A DNA stretch of 64,000 nt from Halorubrum vacuolatum (lineage in GTDB: Archaea > Halobacteriota > Halobacteria > Halobacteriales > Haloferacaceae): NCBI RefSeq assembly GCF_900188065.1, contig NZ_FZNQ01000003.1, positions 1-64,000 on the forward strand, written 5' to 3'. The stretch's first letter is position 1; every line of letters starts with the position of its first letter. A model generated the notes under the pieces. It saw only the letters and a program-made list of their open reading frames with translations, was not told the DNA's origin and searched no databases. Made by a program: the position numbers and the translations under genes. Shown piece by piece: positions 1-8,144 of the stretch.

Positions 1-189
1 TTGTTGTACACAGACAGGACTTCCTCATTCCTTCCGAAAGATGCCTCGATAAGCCGCCGCTATCACGCGGTTTCTCGCTTAACTAAAGACGGATGGGACA
101 TAGAGTTCAGCACGTTGGCTTACCACCCGGATCAGTTTTTCAGCCAGTCTCCCCCGTCTGATGCGCTGGTTTGGCCCGTAGAATATTAA
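1..189 (+). CDS. C-terminal end of an unrecognised protein (partial)
   Basis: The reading frame is open from the first base and ends with TAA, so this is probably the last ~62 residues of a gene that starts outside the window. The peptide is mixed and soluble, with several aromatic residues and an ending like ...ALVWPVEY. I do not recognise a family. It lies in the accessory island, so it could equally be a decayed fragment. Confidence 0.35.
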   Translation: MLYTDRTSSFLPKDASISRRYHAVSRLTKDGWDIEFSTLAYHPDQFFSQSPPSDALVWPVEY

Positions 190-446
190 TCAATTGGCTC
201 TGTTCAAATCCTCAATTGGTGATAGGTCTCTCGCATCGTGCTGTATATAGAGCCAACATGCAGCACAGGCGGTTCGTTGCTTCCGACAATCAGAGCCGTT
301 TCTTCGATGATTTGCCTCTTGGAGCATCCAATAGAGAGTAGCAATCACCCGGAGCAATGCAGATTATCGCAAGAACATATCGGTCCCGAAAAGCTCTTTA
401 GTCAGAAAGACACCGGCAATATTGGTTTTATTGACGCCATGCTCGG
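190..446. other. Non-coding stretch left of the small inverted-repeat element
   Basis: This stretch holds only short unconvincing frames in both directions. A frame from 238 runs into the terminal repeat at 447 and stops at 471. It may be the interrupted 3' part of a gene, but nothing in it is recognisable. Confidence 0.4.
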
Positions 447-744
447 GGGTGTCAACCTTAGAATACAGTAATTTTACCGTAATATGGACTAGACGTATAT
501 CCATGCCTCCTGAAGGATATACGAGCGTCACGATTTCAGACGAGACAGCTGCCAAACTCACCGAAATTGTGGTTGGTCAGGATCTGGAAAGCATCGCTGA
601 AGCAATCGACTATGCAGGTGATGTTGCACGAGATCCAGAAACACTCTCAGAGGCCGAATTAGCACGTCTTCTCCATCGAAAACTCGCAGACTAAGCGAGG
701 TTACGGTAGACCTACCGTAATTCACTCTGCTAAGGTTGACACCC
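447..744 (+). mobile_element. ~298-bp inverted-repeat element (MITE-like), copy 1, with one small gene
   Basis: The segment begins GGGTGTCAACCTTAG and ends with the reverse complement CTAAGGTTGACACCC, giving a perfect 15-bp terminal inverted repeat. Weaker similarity (TACCGTA-type blocks) extends inward. The interior is almost filled by one small gene (503-694). A second, diverged copy with the same ends lies inverted at 9571-9866. Size, perfect ends and absence of a transposase fit a non-autonomous element mobilised in trans. I saw no clear target-site duplication (left flank gctcgg, right flank ttccat). The parent IS family is unknown. Confidence 0.6.
503..694 (+). CDS. Small ribbon-helix-helix-like protein carried inside the inverted-repeat element
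   Basis: This 63-residue protein starts MPPEGYTSVTISDETAAKL. A short beta-like segment (SVTISDE) is followed by two predicted helices and an acidic C-terminus (LARLLHRKLAD). That layout recalls haloarchaeal ribbon-helix-helix, antitoxin-like proteins; this is inferred from pattern and not proven. The frame is open further upstream to 422, but the ATG at 503 is preferred because it begins exactly where similarity to the second copy begins and leaves the terminal repeat non-coding. A homologue with a nonsense codon lies at 9621-9812 (about 89% identical DNA). No toxin gene is adjacent, so it is either an orphan regulator or cargo of the element. Confidence 0.6.
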   Translation: MPPEGYTSVTISDETAAKLTEIVVGQDLESIAEAIDYAGDVARDPETLSEAELARLLHRKLAD

Positions 745-998
745 TTCCATCAGCATATCAAGGATATAACCCACGCTCTTGTTCGCTGTTTAACTGAGTA
801 CGATCCCTCGTTGGTGAAGCGTTCGACCCCACCGCTTGTTCGCCGGGCCACCATCCGCAGCGACCTTTCAGAGGACTCCTCATCTCAGGCAGAGGTATCT
901 GACCAGTCGATGTTGAACGTTATTCACGCTGCCGACTCCCACGCAGCCGCTCGTGAGGAGGCAGGCTCTTGGTTCCCATCGTGGACAGTGGAGGACCA
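745..998. other. Unassigned stretch between the inverted-repeat element and the kinase-like gene
   Basis: A forward frame of ~88 codons runs from 736 to 1002, but it starts inside the terminal repeat and resembles no family I know. It may be a remnant of the gene into which the element inserted. Confidence 0.3.
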
Positions 999-1544
999 CT
1001 AGTCGGCGTAGCCTCCGAGAGTCTCGCGGATAGTTTCGCGAAAAGTCGCAAGGTCATCTTCATTCCGGATCACAATGTCTGCCCGCTCCAGAGCCTCTTC
1101 CAGCCCATAATTAAATGCTCGGCGGTCCCGGGCGGCGAGTCCCCTTCGTGATTTAATGTCGTCGCTCCGCCCCCGTGACCTGATTCGCTCGAATCTGGTC
1201 TCGAAGTCTGCCGCAATATGGATCGTCACGAACTCGTCGCCGAGCGCAGACTCAAACAGTTGTACCTCCTCCCAACTTCGGATGCCATCTATGAACACTC
1301 CGTCGCTCGCTGCAATATTGAAATCATCAAGGCAGAGTCGGGCGACGGCACCCCTACCATGCTCTTCCCGGAGGTCAGCCGAGACCTTGGCTAAGTTGTC
1401 TTCAGTCACCGACAGACCTCGCCGCTCAATCTCTCGTCGAACGACATCGCCCATCGAGATCCGTCTTAGACCCATCTCTTCGGCCACGCCCGCTGCTTCG
1501 GTTTTCCCGCTCCCCGGAAGGCCGACAGCGGCAACAACGGTCAT
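999..1544 (-). CDS. UPF0200-type P-loop NTPase / nucleotide-kinase-like protein
   Basis: This 181-residue protein has a P-loop near the N-terminus (AVGLPGSGKTEAA, residues ~6-18). A lid/arginine-rich region follows at ~115-140 (FERIRSRGRSDDIKSRRGL), as in the archaeal UPF0200 family of dephospho-CoA-kinase/adenylate-kinase-like P-loop proteins. It is near full length for that family. The substrate is unknown; fold and ATP binding are secure, function is not. An AT-rich TTTGTATAT-type box lies ~20-28 bases upstream of the ATG on the minus strand, which would give a leaderless or near-leaderless transcript. It is a conserved archaeal gene but sits here inside the accessory island. Confidence 0.75.
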   Translation of the reverse strand: MTVVAAVGLPGSGKTEAAGVAEEMGLRRISMGDVVRREIERRGLSVTEDNLAKVSADLREEHGRGAVARLCLDDFNIAASDGVFIDGIRSWEEVQLFESALGDEFVTIHIAADFETRFERIRSRGRSDDIKSRRGLAARDRRAFNYGLEEALERADIVIRNEDDLATFRETIRETLGGYAD

Positions 1545-1798
1545 ATTGACTGTTATTACCTAGATATACAAATATCTGCACGGCGATAGGGAAGCGTCTC
1601 AATTTCGCTCTTGATGAAATGAAGCCTGCTAAGTCCCCAGCGTGTGGAGTAAGAATGGGTGGTAAAGCCTGATGATACACAAGCGTCTCCGAACGCTTGC
1701 TCTTGATTGGTCTACGTGCCAAAGAAGCCGTATCATGGGACGCCGCCCTCTGTCTGACAGGCGGCGGCAGCGAGCCCGAATAGGTGTATTTCCGCACC

Positions 1799-1927
1799 AT
1801 GCGCTCCCACTCCAGAGGTCACCATGTATTACCTCGGGACCTTCACAAGGACGAATCACACATCGCTGATTACTGCGCCAACTGTTCTGTTGAATCCGCA
1901 GAAGGCGGCGAAATAGCATCGCTCTGA
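1799..1927 (+). CDS. Possible small zinc-binding ORF or C-terminal remnant
   Basis: The frame from the ATG encodes 42 residues including HH, H and a CANC pair (HHVLPRDLHKDE... DYCANCS). It might bind a metal, or be the tail of a decayed gene, because the surrounding region 1545-1952 is otherwise featureless. There is no clear promoter and no recognised family. Confidence 0.25.
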   Translation: MRSHSRGHHVLPRDLHKDESHIADYCANCSVESAEGGEIASL

Positions 1928-1952
1928 AGGAGGAAGCGAAGCGGAAGAAGTG

Positions 1953-2785
1953 GATGTGCCTAAACTACTCTTCCGCTTCGTTAAGCAAGCGGTGTCGCTG
2001 GCTCAAAAGCGCTGTGCTGCCAGTCCAACGGCGGTGAGTGATCCGACTGGCAACAGATTTCCGGGTGGAAGCATGTGACGCTGCACTTTTTGCGGGTTCA
2101 CATGGACGCGACGTACCGCGAGATCGTCGATTAGGCGAGTGAGATGGATCGCGTTCGTGGTCTATTACAGCTCGCTCGAACGGCATTTCCCGCACCCTCA
2201 ACGCTGTACCGGTCGTTTGAGAGGGTGCCCATGTCCGTGTGGCGCGGATTCCTTCGGGAGTCCGCGAAACAGTGCGATCCGGGGTCGCACGGAGCTATCA
2301 ATACCACGTTCTTCGACCGCGAAGCGGCATCGAGACACTACCAACACCGCTCGGATCGCCACATACGCACGCTCAAAACGACGGCGCTGGTCGATACAGA
2401 CTCGTGTGCCGTCCTCGACATCCACTGCTCGGCACACTGGCCTCACGACACCCAGACTGGCCGTCAAGTCGCCCTTCGCAACACCTAGAAAATAGAAAGT
2501 ATAGCCGGCGACAAAGGCTATGACGACCAATCTCTCCGGGACGCCCTCCAGTCAGAGGGCGTCCGACCCTTGCTGCGCCACCGGCTGTTCGCGCACTACG
2601 ATCACGCACACAACGCCCGGTTGGACAGCAAATTATACGGCCAGCGGTGGATGGCCGAGACTGCGTTTTCGGCCATCAAGCGTCGGTTCGGCCCCGCTGT
2701 CCTCCCTCGCGCTTGGTACCGCGAGTTCCGCGAACTCGTGTTGACCGCCGCAGTTTACAACCTCGAACAAACTCTCAAACAGTGA
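1953..2785 (+). pseudogene. Decayed IS5-family transposase
   Basis: The fragments read as one DDE transposase broken by several lesions. The N-terminal part (FVKQAVSLAQKRCAAS) is followed by a frameshift near 2050. The continuation (HMDATYREIVD) hits an in-frame TAG at 2132, resumes as ASEMDRVRGLLQLARTAFPA, and hits a second TAG at 2486. The C-terminal half retains AGDKGYDD and the IS4/IS5 Y-R-E signature (YGQRWMAETAFSAIKRRFG), ending at TGA 2785. The TAG codons are most simply nonsense mutations of a dead gene. Start and element ends were not resolved. Confidence 0.75.
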
Positions 2786-3572
2786 TCCCCACGCCGTCAT
2801 CGGATTCAACAAAGCAGAGCCAACCGATCAGAACGCAGTAGTAAAAGCGAGCTGTATATCCACAGCAGCAAGAACGGCCAATCTCGGGCTAGTATAGCTC
2901 AGAGCTGTCGCTGACAGCTTAGAGTGATAAGCCGTGGGGTAACCCGGTCAGCCTGCGGTCGTCGCCCACTCGTATGTCTCAGGAACCCCTACACCGTTGG
3001 CCTCAAAGTACCAGCGCCGCTCAAGCTCTCCCTCCAGTTCCTTCCGAGTCCAGTCGCAACTTGTTGAACGTGAGCTCCTCGGGCAGGTCGCGCCCGCCCC
3101 ATTGTGGGCGGGCGGCGACCGCCCATCTCAACACGAGCCAGAGGTTCTCTAATAGTGCCACAACCAGCATGATTGTAAACCGCACGACGGGTTCACGTGT
3201 CGTCGTGATCCCTCGTGCTTCCCGGAGCAGTGATAGGTCGTTTCAATGCCTGAGCGCTTCCAGTAGAGCCGTACGACTTGCTTCGGTGACCGATCAGAAA
3301 CACCACAAGTCACGTATCCACGAACCATCTCACCGTGCTTTTTTCGGCCACCATTCTGGTAAGAGACGACGACAGCGAGCGGGAAGCGGAATTCCCGTTC
3401 GCGGTCTTTGTACATGCGATAGGTCGTCATGTAGGACTTATGCACGTCGAGTTTCTCCTTCAGCGGCTCACCTTTTCGGATGCCTTGTTTTGCCGCCAAT
3501 TGACGACAGTCTCAGCCACCTCATCTCCGATATTCCGTCAGATTAAGTGGGAAATGGACGCCGTCTGGCGAT

Positions 3573-4685
3573 ATGGCATCGCTCAGACGGCTTGCATGGA
3601 TGTGTCGAAACCTTGCCAAACAGCATGTTGACGATCCAGATGTACCCGCCGCGCCGGATGGCGCGGACGGGTACGCCCAATGGACCCAGATCGCGTTGAT
3701 TCTGTTCCGTGTCGAATTGGAAAAGAGCCTCCGGGAGACGGAAGATTACCTCAATGAGATGCCCGGTGTCCTTGCCGTATTTGACCTCGATGAGGCACCT
3801 CACTACAGCTCATTCTGCCGGTGGGAAAACGAGTATCGAATGCGTGAACTCCGCCGCCTGCTCCGCGCTTAATGAGCGCGACGCGATCTGAAAGTTAGCT
3901 CAGAATTCGCAGTTTAGGAGCCCTCTACGGCGACATTTCAAGCGGAGTCTCAACGCAGAACGTGGTTTATATGGTGGTGGACAAAACGTCCCTTAGAGAG
4001 CTTTTACTGCTTGTCTTCGACACCCAACTTTTTATCCGAAAGTTGTATCAAAAATACTACTATCTCATAGAGACGGCCTCAGATCGCCGTGCACCTAGTG
4101 CACGCTTCTCTTAGTCCGTCATATCTAACAATCGAATTAGTTTTCAAACCTTCTCTGAGCCATTATTCTGCGGAGCAGGCGGGCTGGAGTGGTGAAGCCG
4201 CAATCGACGCCAGTGGCTTCCAACGCGATCAGACCAGCTACCACTACCGTGATCGCGCGAACTGCTCGCTCCAGTCGATGAAGACCACGATCCTGATCGA
4301 TGTGAACTCACTGGCGATCAGAGACGTCCATTTCACGACGCAGAAGGCGTGGGACGGACATATTGGGATGCAGGTCTTCCGCCGGAACGCGGAAGACCTG
4401 CGGGTTTTGTCTGCCGACGCGAATTACTCATGGAGCGACCTCCGCGAGGAGTGTCGCTCCAACTCGACGCGACCGTTGATCAAACACAGAGAGCAGACAC
4501 CGCTACAGAAGGCTCACAACGCCCGGATGACCGAGGATTACAACCAGCGGTGGATGAGTGAAACGGGCTTCTCGCAGTTGAAGGAAGACGACGGCGAGAA
4601 GCTGCGCTCCCGGAGCTGGCACGGCCAGTTCCGGGAGCTGACACGGAAGTGCATCATCCATAACCTAACGCAGGCGGCGAGTTAG
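3573..4685 (+). pseudogene. ISH1-group transposase, disrupted by a 304-bp insertion
   Basis: The 5' part (3573-3866) encodes the first ~98 residues (MASLRRLAWMCRNLAKQHV...) and then meets a TAA at 3870. The 3' part (from ~4171) encodes the rest (EQAGWSGEAAIDASGFQRD... to ...IIHNLTQAAS, stop at 4685). Both parts are nearly identical to the intact transposase at 8440-9255. The break falls at the apex of a natural hairpin in the gene (CTGCTCCGC...GCGGAGCAG), where the loop is replaced by foreign sequence. Confidence 0.85.
3867..4170. other. 304-bp foreign segment inside the ISH1-group transposase
   Basis: This segment replaces the small hairpin loop found in copy 2 (8734-8738). It contains a GTGCACCTAGTGCAC palindrome and has no convincing gene or clear terminal repeats. 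GCTCAG occurs near both ends in opposite orientation but at different distances. It may be a small unidentified insertion or a product of aberrant repair. Confidence 0.5.
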
Positions 4686-5317
4686 GGCTCGCTGCCTGCT
4701 CTCCTTCTCCGGACGTATCCGGGAGAGGAATCGCCGTCGTCACCGGAACAACGAACCAAGATACCATAGTTCTGACCCTTTGATGAACACTGCTGGCGAC
4801 AGCTACTGCAACTTCTGAATCCGAGAACAGGGTTCTGACACCGTGAAAGTGTGAATAATCTACCCCACCCCGGCGCTGTCTTGCGTTCAACAAGGCATTT
4901 TCGGAACGTGGAGGACCGTTGCGACAATTTCACCGGAGGAGCGGACGACACGTTCGTTGTAGAATCCGCTGTCCGCAAGCAGCATTTCGACCTCGAATGA
5001 ATAGTTCTCGACGCGGTCGAGGCTGCAATCGACCGCGTCGGTACGAACGTATGTTATAGCCATCGTCACGGACGTGCCGTTGGAGACGACGTACGCCGTA
5101 CAGTAGCGATGGTAAGTGGTGGTGCTCTCTAGGTGCCATCGAGCAGAGTTCGCCTTCATCCATGTAATGGACGCCGTGATAGGAGTTAATGATGGAGTCG
5201 GTAGAGCCGATTCTCGACCGGTCAGGGTCGAGAACCGATGGATACCCGCAGTGGGCCCGAGTACGGCCTATGAGAACTGGTGATAAATTATTTCTCCCCG
5301 GAAACTAATGTCTTTAT

Positions 5318-6394
5318 ATGAGGGTGTTAAACGATGTTGGGGAATATGGTATGCACGAGTATATGTCAGAGATTGCACATTCTGGAGAGGATGTTGTGGT
5401 GCCGATGGGTGAGGACGATTGTTCTGTCGTGAAAATAGATGGCACATACCTAATCCAAAGTTGTGACGCAATAAGTTCAAAGCCATTAACTTCAAAATAT
5501 GGGAAACGGAATCCGAAAGGTGTTGCAAACTATCTAGTCCAAGCCAATTTGAGCGACATACTATCAAGTGGCGCTATACCCCAAGGAATACACACACTTT
5601 TTGAATTCCCTAGCTCTTATAGTTATGACAAGTACAAAGAATTTGTCAAAGGATTTTCTGAAATTACAAATCACTATAATATATCATGGTTAGGTGGTGA
5701 CTTAAAAGAAACAGAAGGTACGCGTTTGGCTGCTATGATTCAAGGTACAGTCTCAAATAAAGAGCAGATCCGTACGAGAGCAGGCGCAGAGGTTGGTGAC
5801 GTGATTATTGTAACAAGAAATATTGGGACAATAAATGCTGCCACCTTTTTTATTGATAAATATGACAGCATATCAAAAAAAGATGAGGAGTATCTTTACG
5901 AAAAAACCAAGATGCCAGAAGCGCCATACGAGGAATCTATATATATGACAAAAAACAATATTGGTAATGGAGGGCTTGATATCACGGACGGATTGGGAAT
6001 GGATTTGAAAAAATTAGCTGATAAAAGTGATGTTGGTCTTAGGATTAAAGAAAGCAAGATACCAATGGACGATCAAGTTGTGAAAATAATTAATCAATAT
6101 ACTGAGTATCATCCATCAGCTTTCGCATTCACTTTAGGAGGCGATTGGCAAAGTGTGGTAACTATGTCGCCTGACGATTGGAATGAAATCAAGGATCCAG
6201 TGAACAATGTTGGAAAAGCAACTAAGATTGGTAGAGTTATTGAGAAGTCTAGAGGTCTAGAGTATATCACTGATGAGGGGGCTCGCACCACTCTCCCGAC
6301 AGGTGGAAAAGAGATTTTCACAGGATCTACAAGTTTTTCTTCAAAAACAGAAGAATTGCTGAATAAATACCAACAGACCACAAAAAAGGCTTGA
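5318..6394 (+). CDS. ThiL/PurM-superfamily ATP-utilising enzyme, accessory-cassette type
   Basis: This 358-residue protein follows the AIR-synthase/thiamine-monophosphate-kinase fold order. It has an N-terminal metal/ATP motif (GEDDCSVV, residues ~31-38), a second acidic site (QSCDAI ~47-52), NLSDILSSGA (77-86) and GGDLKETEG (126-134). RAGAEVGDVIIVTRNIG (154-170) matches the ThiL 'RSGA-PGD-I-VTG' turn. DITDGLGMDL (221-230) matches the 'DISDGL' motif. LGGDWQSVVTM (273-283) corresponds to 'GGEDYELLFT', and KIGRVIE is near the end. The family phosphorylates or activates small molecules with ATP. The substrate here is unknown, and the AT-rich cassette context argues against routine thiamine synthesis. 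It is 3 bases from the HIT gene, so co-transcription is likely. ATG at 5318 follows a TTTATAT stretch; Met12 at 5351 is an alternative start. Confidence 0.75.
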   Translation: MRVLNDVGEYGMHEYMSEIAHSGEDVVVPMGEDDCSVVKIDGTYLIQSCDAISSKPLTSKYGKRNPKGVANYLVQANLSDILSSGAIPQGIHTLFEFPSSYSYDKYKEFVKGFSEITNHYNISWLGGDLKETEGTRLAAMIQGTVSNKEQIRTRAGAEVGDVIIVTRNIGTINAATFFIDKYDSISKKDEEYLYEKTKMPEAPYEESIYMTKNNIGNGGLDITDGLGMDLKKLADKSDVGLRIKESKIPMDDQVVKIINQYTEYHPSAFAFTLGGDWQSVVTMSPDDWNEIKDPVNNVGKATKIGRVIEKSRGLEYITDEGARTTLPTGGKEIFTGSTSFSSKTEELLNKYQQTTKKA

Positions 6395-6397
6395 ATT

Positions 6398-7075
6398 ATG
6401 AGTACAGAGAAATGTGAATTTTGTGGTATAGTGTCAGGAATTGAAGAGTTATACCAAACTAATCCACATATTGAAAATAAATATGATCCACCATACTATT
6501 CACGGTATTGGGTTGCGTGGCCTGATCCTGCACCCCTGACCAAAGGGCATATTCTTTTGGTACCATATCAACACGAACTAAGTATTGCTAGACTCAGTAG
6601 ACATCAAAAAGAAGATTTAGTAAGAACGTCTACACTACTATCCGACTCATTACAAGAGTATTTTGATGAACAAAAGAATACCCTCTATTTTGAACACGGG
6701 TCCACAAAAATTGACGAAGAGACGGGCTGTATCGTACATCCACATTTTCATCTTATATTTGCTGAGGATGACATATTAGATAGTGTCGACAGTACTATAT
6801 GGAACTCTTACAATAGCCTCATGACTGCTTGGGATAAACTGAATACAGGTTACTATCTATTTGGAAGGTTAGATGGGAACCGTACATATGGTGCTGGAAT
6901 TGAAGAGTCAGGGGAATTAAGATGCAAAATGTTCCTTAGGCAATTCTTTGCCAACAAGTTATCAAAACGGGAGTTATATAACTATCACCGATATTCTGAA
7001 GGAATGGAGTCCGACGACTTATGTTCCTCAGTACCGATGTATGATCGTATTTTACGGAGCTTTCGTAATCCATAA
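6398..7075 (+). CDS. HIT-domain (histidine triad) nucleotide hydrolase/transferase
   Basis: This 225-residue protein has the HIT-family hallmarks. A CEFCGIVSG start (residues 6-14) recalls the CxxC opening of many HIT hydrolases. PLTKGHILLVPYQH (46-59) and FEHG (98-101) follow. The catalytic HxHxHxx triad is HPHFHLI (114-120) after an acidic/Cys segment. HIT enzymes cleave nucleoside-monophosphate linkages (for example AMP-amide, AMP-lysine, ApnA). The C-terminal ~95 residues (from ~130) are an extension with no recognised family. The gene starts 3 bases after the ThiL-like gene and 43 bases before the GAF/MoeA-type membrane protein, all on one strand and equally AT-rich. This suggests a single operon in which it processes an adenylated or phosphorylated product of its neighbours (inference). 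Confidence 0.8.
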   Translation: MSTEKCEFCGIVSGIEELYQTNPHIENKYDPPYYSRYWVAWPDPAPLTKGHILLVPYQHELSIARLSRHQKEDLVRTSTLLSDSLQEYFDEQKNTLYFEHGSTKIDEETGCIVHPHFHLIFAEDDILDSVDSTIWNSYNSLMTAWDKLNTGYYLFGRLDGNRTYGAGIEESGELRCKMFLRQFFANKLSKRELYNYHRYSEGMESDDLCSSVPMYDRILRSFRNP

Positions 7076-7118
7076 TATGGGATTAAATATCTCTATGATT
7101 ATTAGCAAAGTATAAATT

Positions 7119-8144
7119 ATGGCTCAAAATGGACCAACACTCGTTGAATATATTGGATCTCATAATGCAAAGAGAATAGTTGACTTAATCCAATTCTTTG
7201 GATTGGCTTCGCTCACTGTTGTATTTGGTACAAATATAACTACTAGATATGCATATCCAATTTTATTTATACTTTTCATATCCGCGGTGGCAGATTTTAT
7301 TGGTTACAGATCCCGCAGCAGAAACTGGTTATCGCAAAGAATCGAAGCACGACTTTTGGCACTCAACCGAGTACTTGAGTACCCTGAAGGGTCTCATGTA
7401 CGTTTCACTTACCATCGTGTCCTTCCACGACATATTCGAGAAAAGAAATTCATTATGGATACTGACATTATATGTAATGGGAATGAACAAAGGGGTGGAG
7501 GGGGGAGGCTATTTGACCTTGATAAAGGTGTAATTGGGGAGGCTTACAGAACGCGAGAACCAGTTGTCTATAATTGTTATAGTCGGGAAGATTGCATTGA
7601 CAAGCTCACGGAAGGTCAAAATTTTGATCGTAAAGAGGCGAAAGAACACGCCTACAAACGTTCATATCTAGCATTTCCAATCGTTGACCCATCGAGATCA
7701 TCAGAGGTAGTTCACGGGGTGGTGTATTTTGATTCACAGTTACCCGATACTTTTCCTCAGGATGAAAGCGAACACAAACTCGTCAATATTCGGGAGAGAG
7801 ATCGATCCATGGTAGACGGGTTCGCTGTGAGAGCTGAAGACATTTTGAGTTCATCAAATAGTTCGGTTAAATTATATCTACAAGAATTAGAGCAAGAAAC
7901 ATCCAATACGGAGTACCTTTCCAAAGGTTGTACAATAAGAGTGTCATGGGGAGAGGTTCTACCTACAAATGCTGATGCAGTAATTTCTGAATCAAATGTC
8001 GAAATAGAGGATGGAACTGTGATTATTGACTCAGAGGTGATTTTAGGTGGAATAAGAGGTAAAAATGTCGATCAAAATACCAAAAAAATTATATCTACGT
8101 GCAGGGATATCAAAGCCGATGTGATTTCATCCCCTTCTTGGTGA
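7119..8144 (+). CDS. Two-TM GAF-like sensor fused to a MoeA N-terminal domain
   Basis: The protein has 341 residues. Two hydrophobic helices (about 20-37 and 45-62) anchor it in the membrane. Residues ~75-215 look like a GAF sensor: KGVIGEAYRTREPVVYN at 136-152, and RSYLAFPIVD plus HGVVYFDS at 181-206. From ~225 the sequence matches the MoeA N-terminal domain: RDRSMVDGFAVRAEDI (227-242) against MoeA 'R-S-A-M-D-G-Y-A-V-R', then IRVSWGEVLPTNADAVISES (273-292) and RGKNVD (313-318). It stops before the molybdopterin-binding domain of true MoeA. I therefore do not call it a molybdenum cofactor enzyme. The architecture suggests a membrane sensor or effector that binds a nucleotide-linked ligand made by the ThiL-like and HIT partners (inference). 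Confidence 0.65.
   Translation: MAQNGPTLVEYIGSHNAKRIVDLIQFFGLASLTVVFGTNITTRYAYPILFILFISAVADFIGYRSRSRNWLSQRIEARLLALNRVLEYPEGSHVRFTYHRVLPRHIREKKFIMDTDIICNGNEQRGGGGRLFDLDKGVIGEAYRTREPVVYNCYSREDCIDKLTEGQNFDRKEAKEHAYKRSYLAFPIVDPSRSSEVVHGVVYFDSQLPDTFPQDESEHKLVNIRERDRSMVDGFAVRAEDILSSSNSSVKLYLQELEQETSNTEYLSKGCTIRVSWGEVLPTNADAVISESNVEIEDGTVIIDSEVILGGIRGKNVDQNTKKIISTCRDIKADVISSPSW

Larger units (their letters stand above)
3481..4897 (+). mobile_element. ISH1-group (IS5 family) insertion sequence, copy 1, interrupted
   Basis: The ends are TGCCTTGTT and, inverted, AACAAGGCA. The 8-bp direct repeat TTTTCGGA flanks it at 3473-3480 and 4898-4905, proving insertion by transposition into the minus-strand transposase gene. 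Without the internal ~304-bp insertion (about 3867-4170) it matches copy 2 (8348-9468) in length and almost everywhere in sequence. Element size (~1.12 kb), ~271-residue transposase and 8-bp duplication fit the ISH1 group. Confidence 0.85.
2948..5270 (-). pseudogene. Decayed haloarchaeal DDE transposase, split by an ISH1-group IS
   Basis: The minus strand encodes two halves of one transposase. The upstream part (5270 to 4898) reads NSYHGVHYMDEGELCSMAP, YHRYCTAYVVSNGT and LLADSGFYNERVVR. The downstream part (3480 to 2948) reads EPLKEKLDVHKSYMTTYRMY, VVRGYVTCGVSDRSPKQV, KRSGIETTYH, GGRDLPEELTF and ends GVGVPETYEWATTAG. The halves are separated by the IS at 3481-4897. Frameshifts occur at ~5150, ~3230 and ~3060, and the N-terminal portion is missing where the AT-rich cassette begins. 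The family is an ISH3/ISNCY-like haloarchaeal group; exact family not fixed. Confidence 0.7.

Noticed and set aside
1629-1919. 96-codon minus frame with Arg-rich composition
   Set aside because: No family resemblance, no promoter, and it overlaps other equally weak frames in decayed DNA.
2132-2488. In-frame TAG codons read as pyrrolysine in the IS5-type transposase
   Set aside because: The gene also has a frameshift, and haloarchaea are not known to use pyrrolysine; simple decay explains it.
5318-8144. Ordinary thiamine (thiL) and molybdenum cofactor (moeA) genes
   Set aside because: The MoeA part lacks its cofactor-binding domain and is fused to TM and GAF-like regions; no other thi or moa genes are near, and the base composition is foreign.
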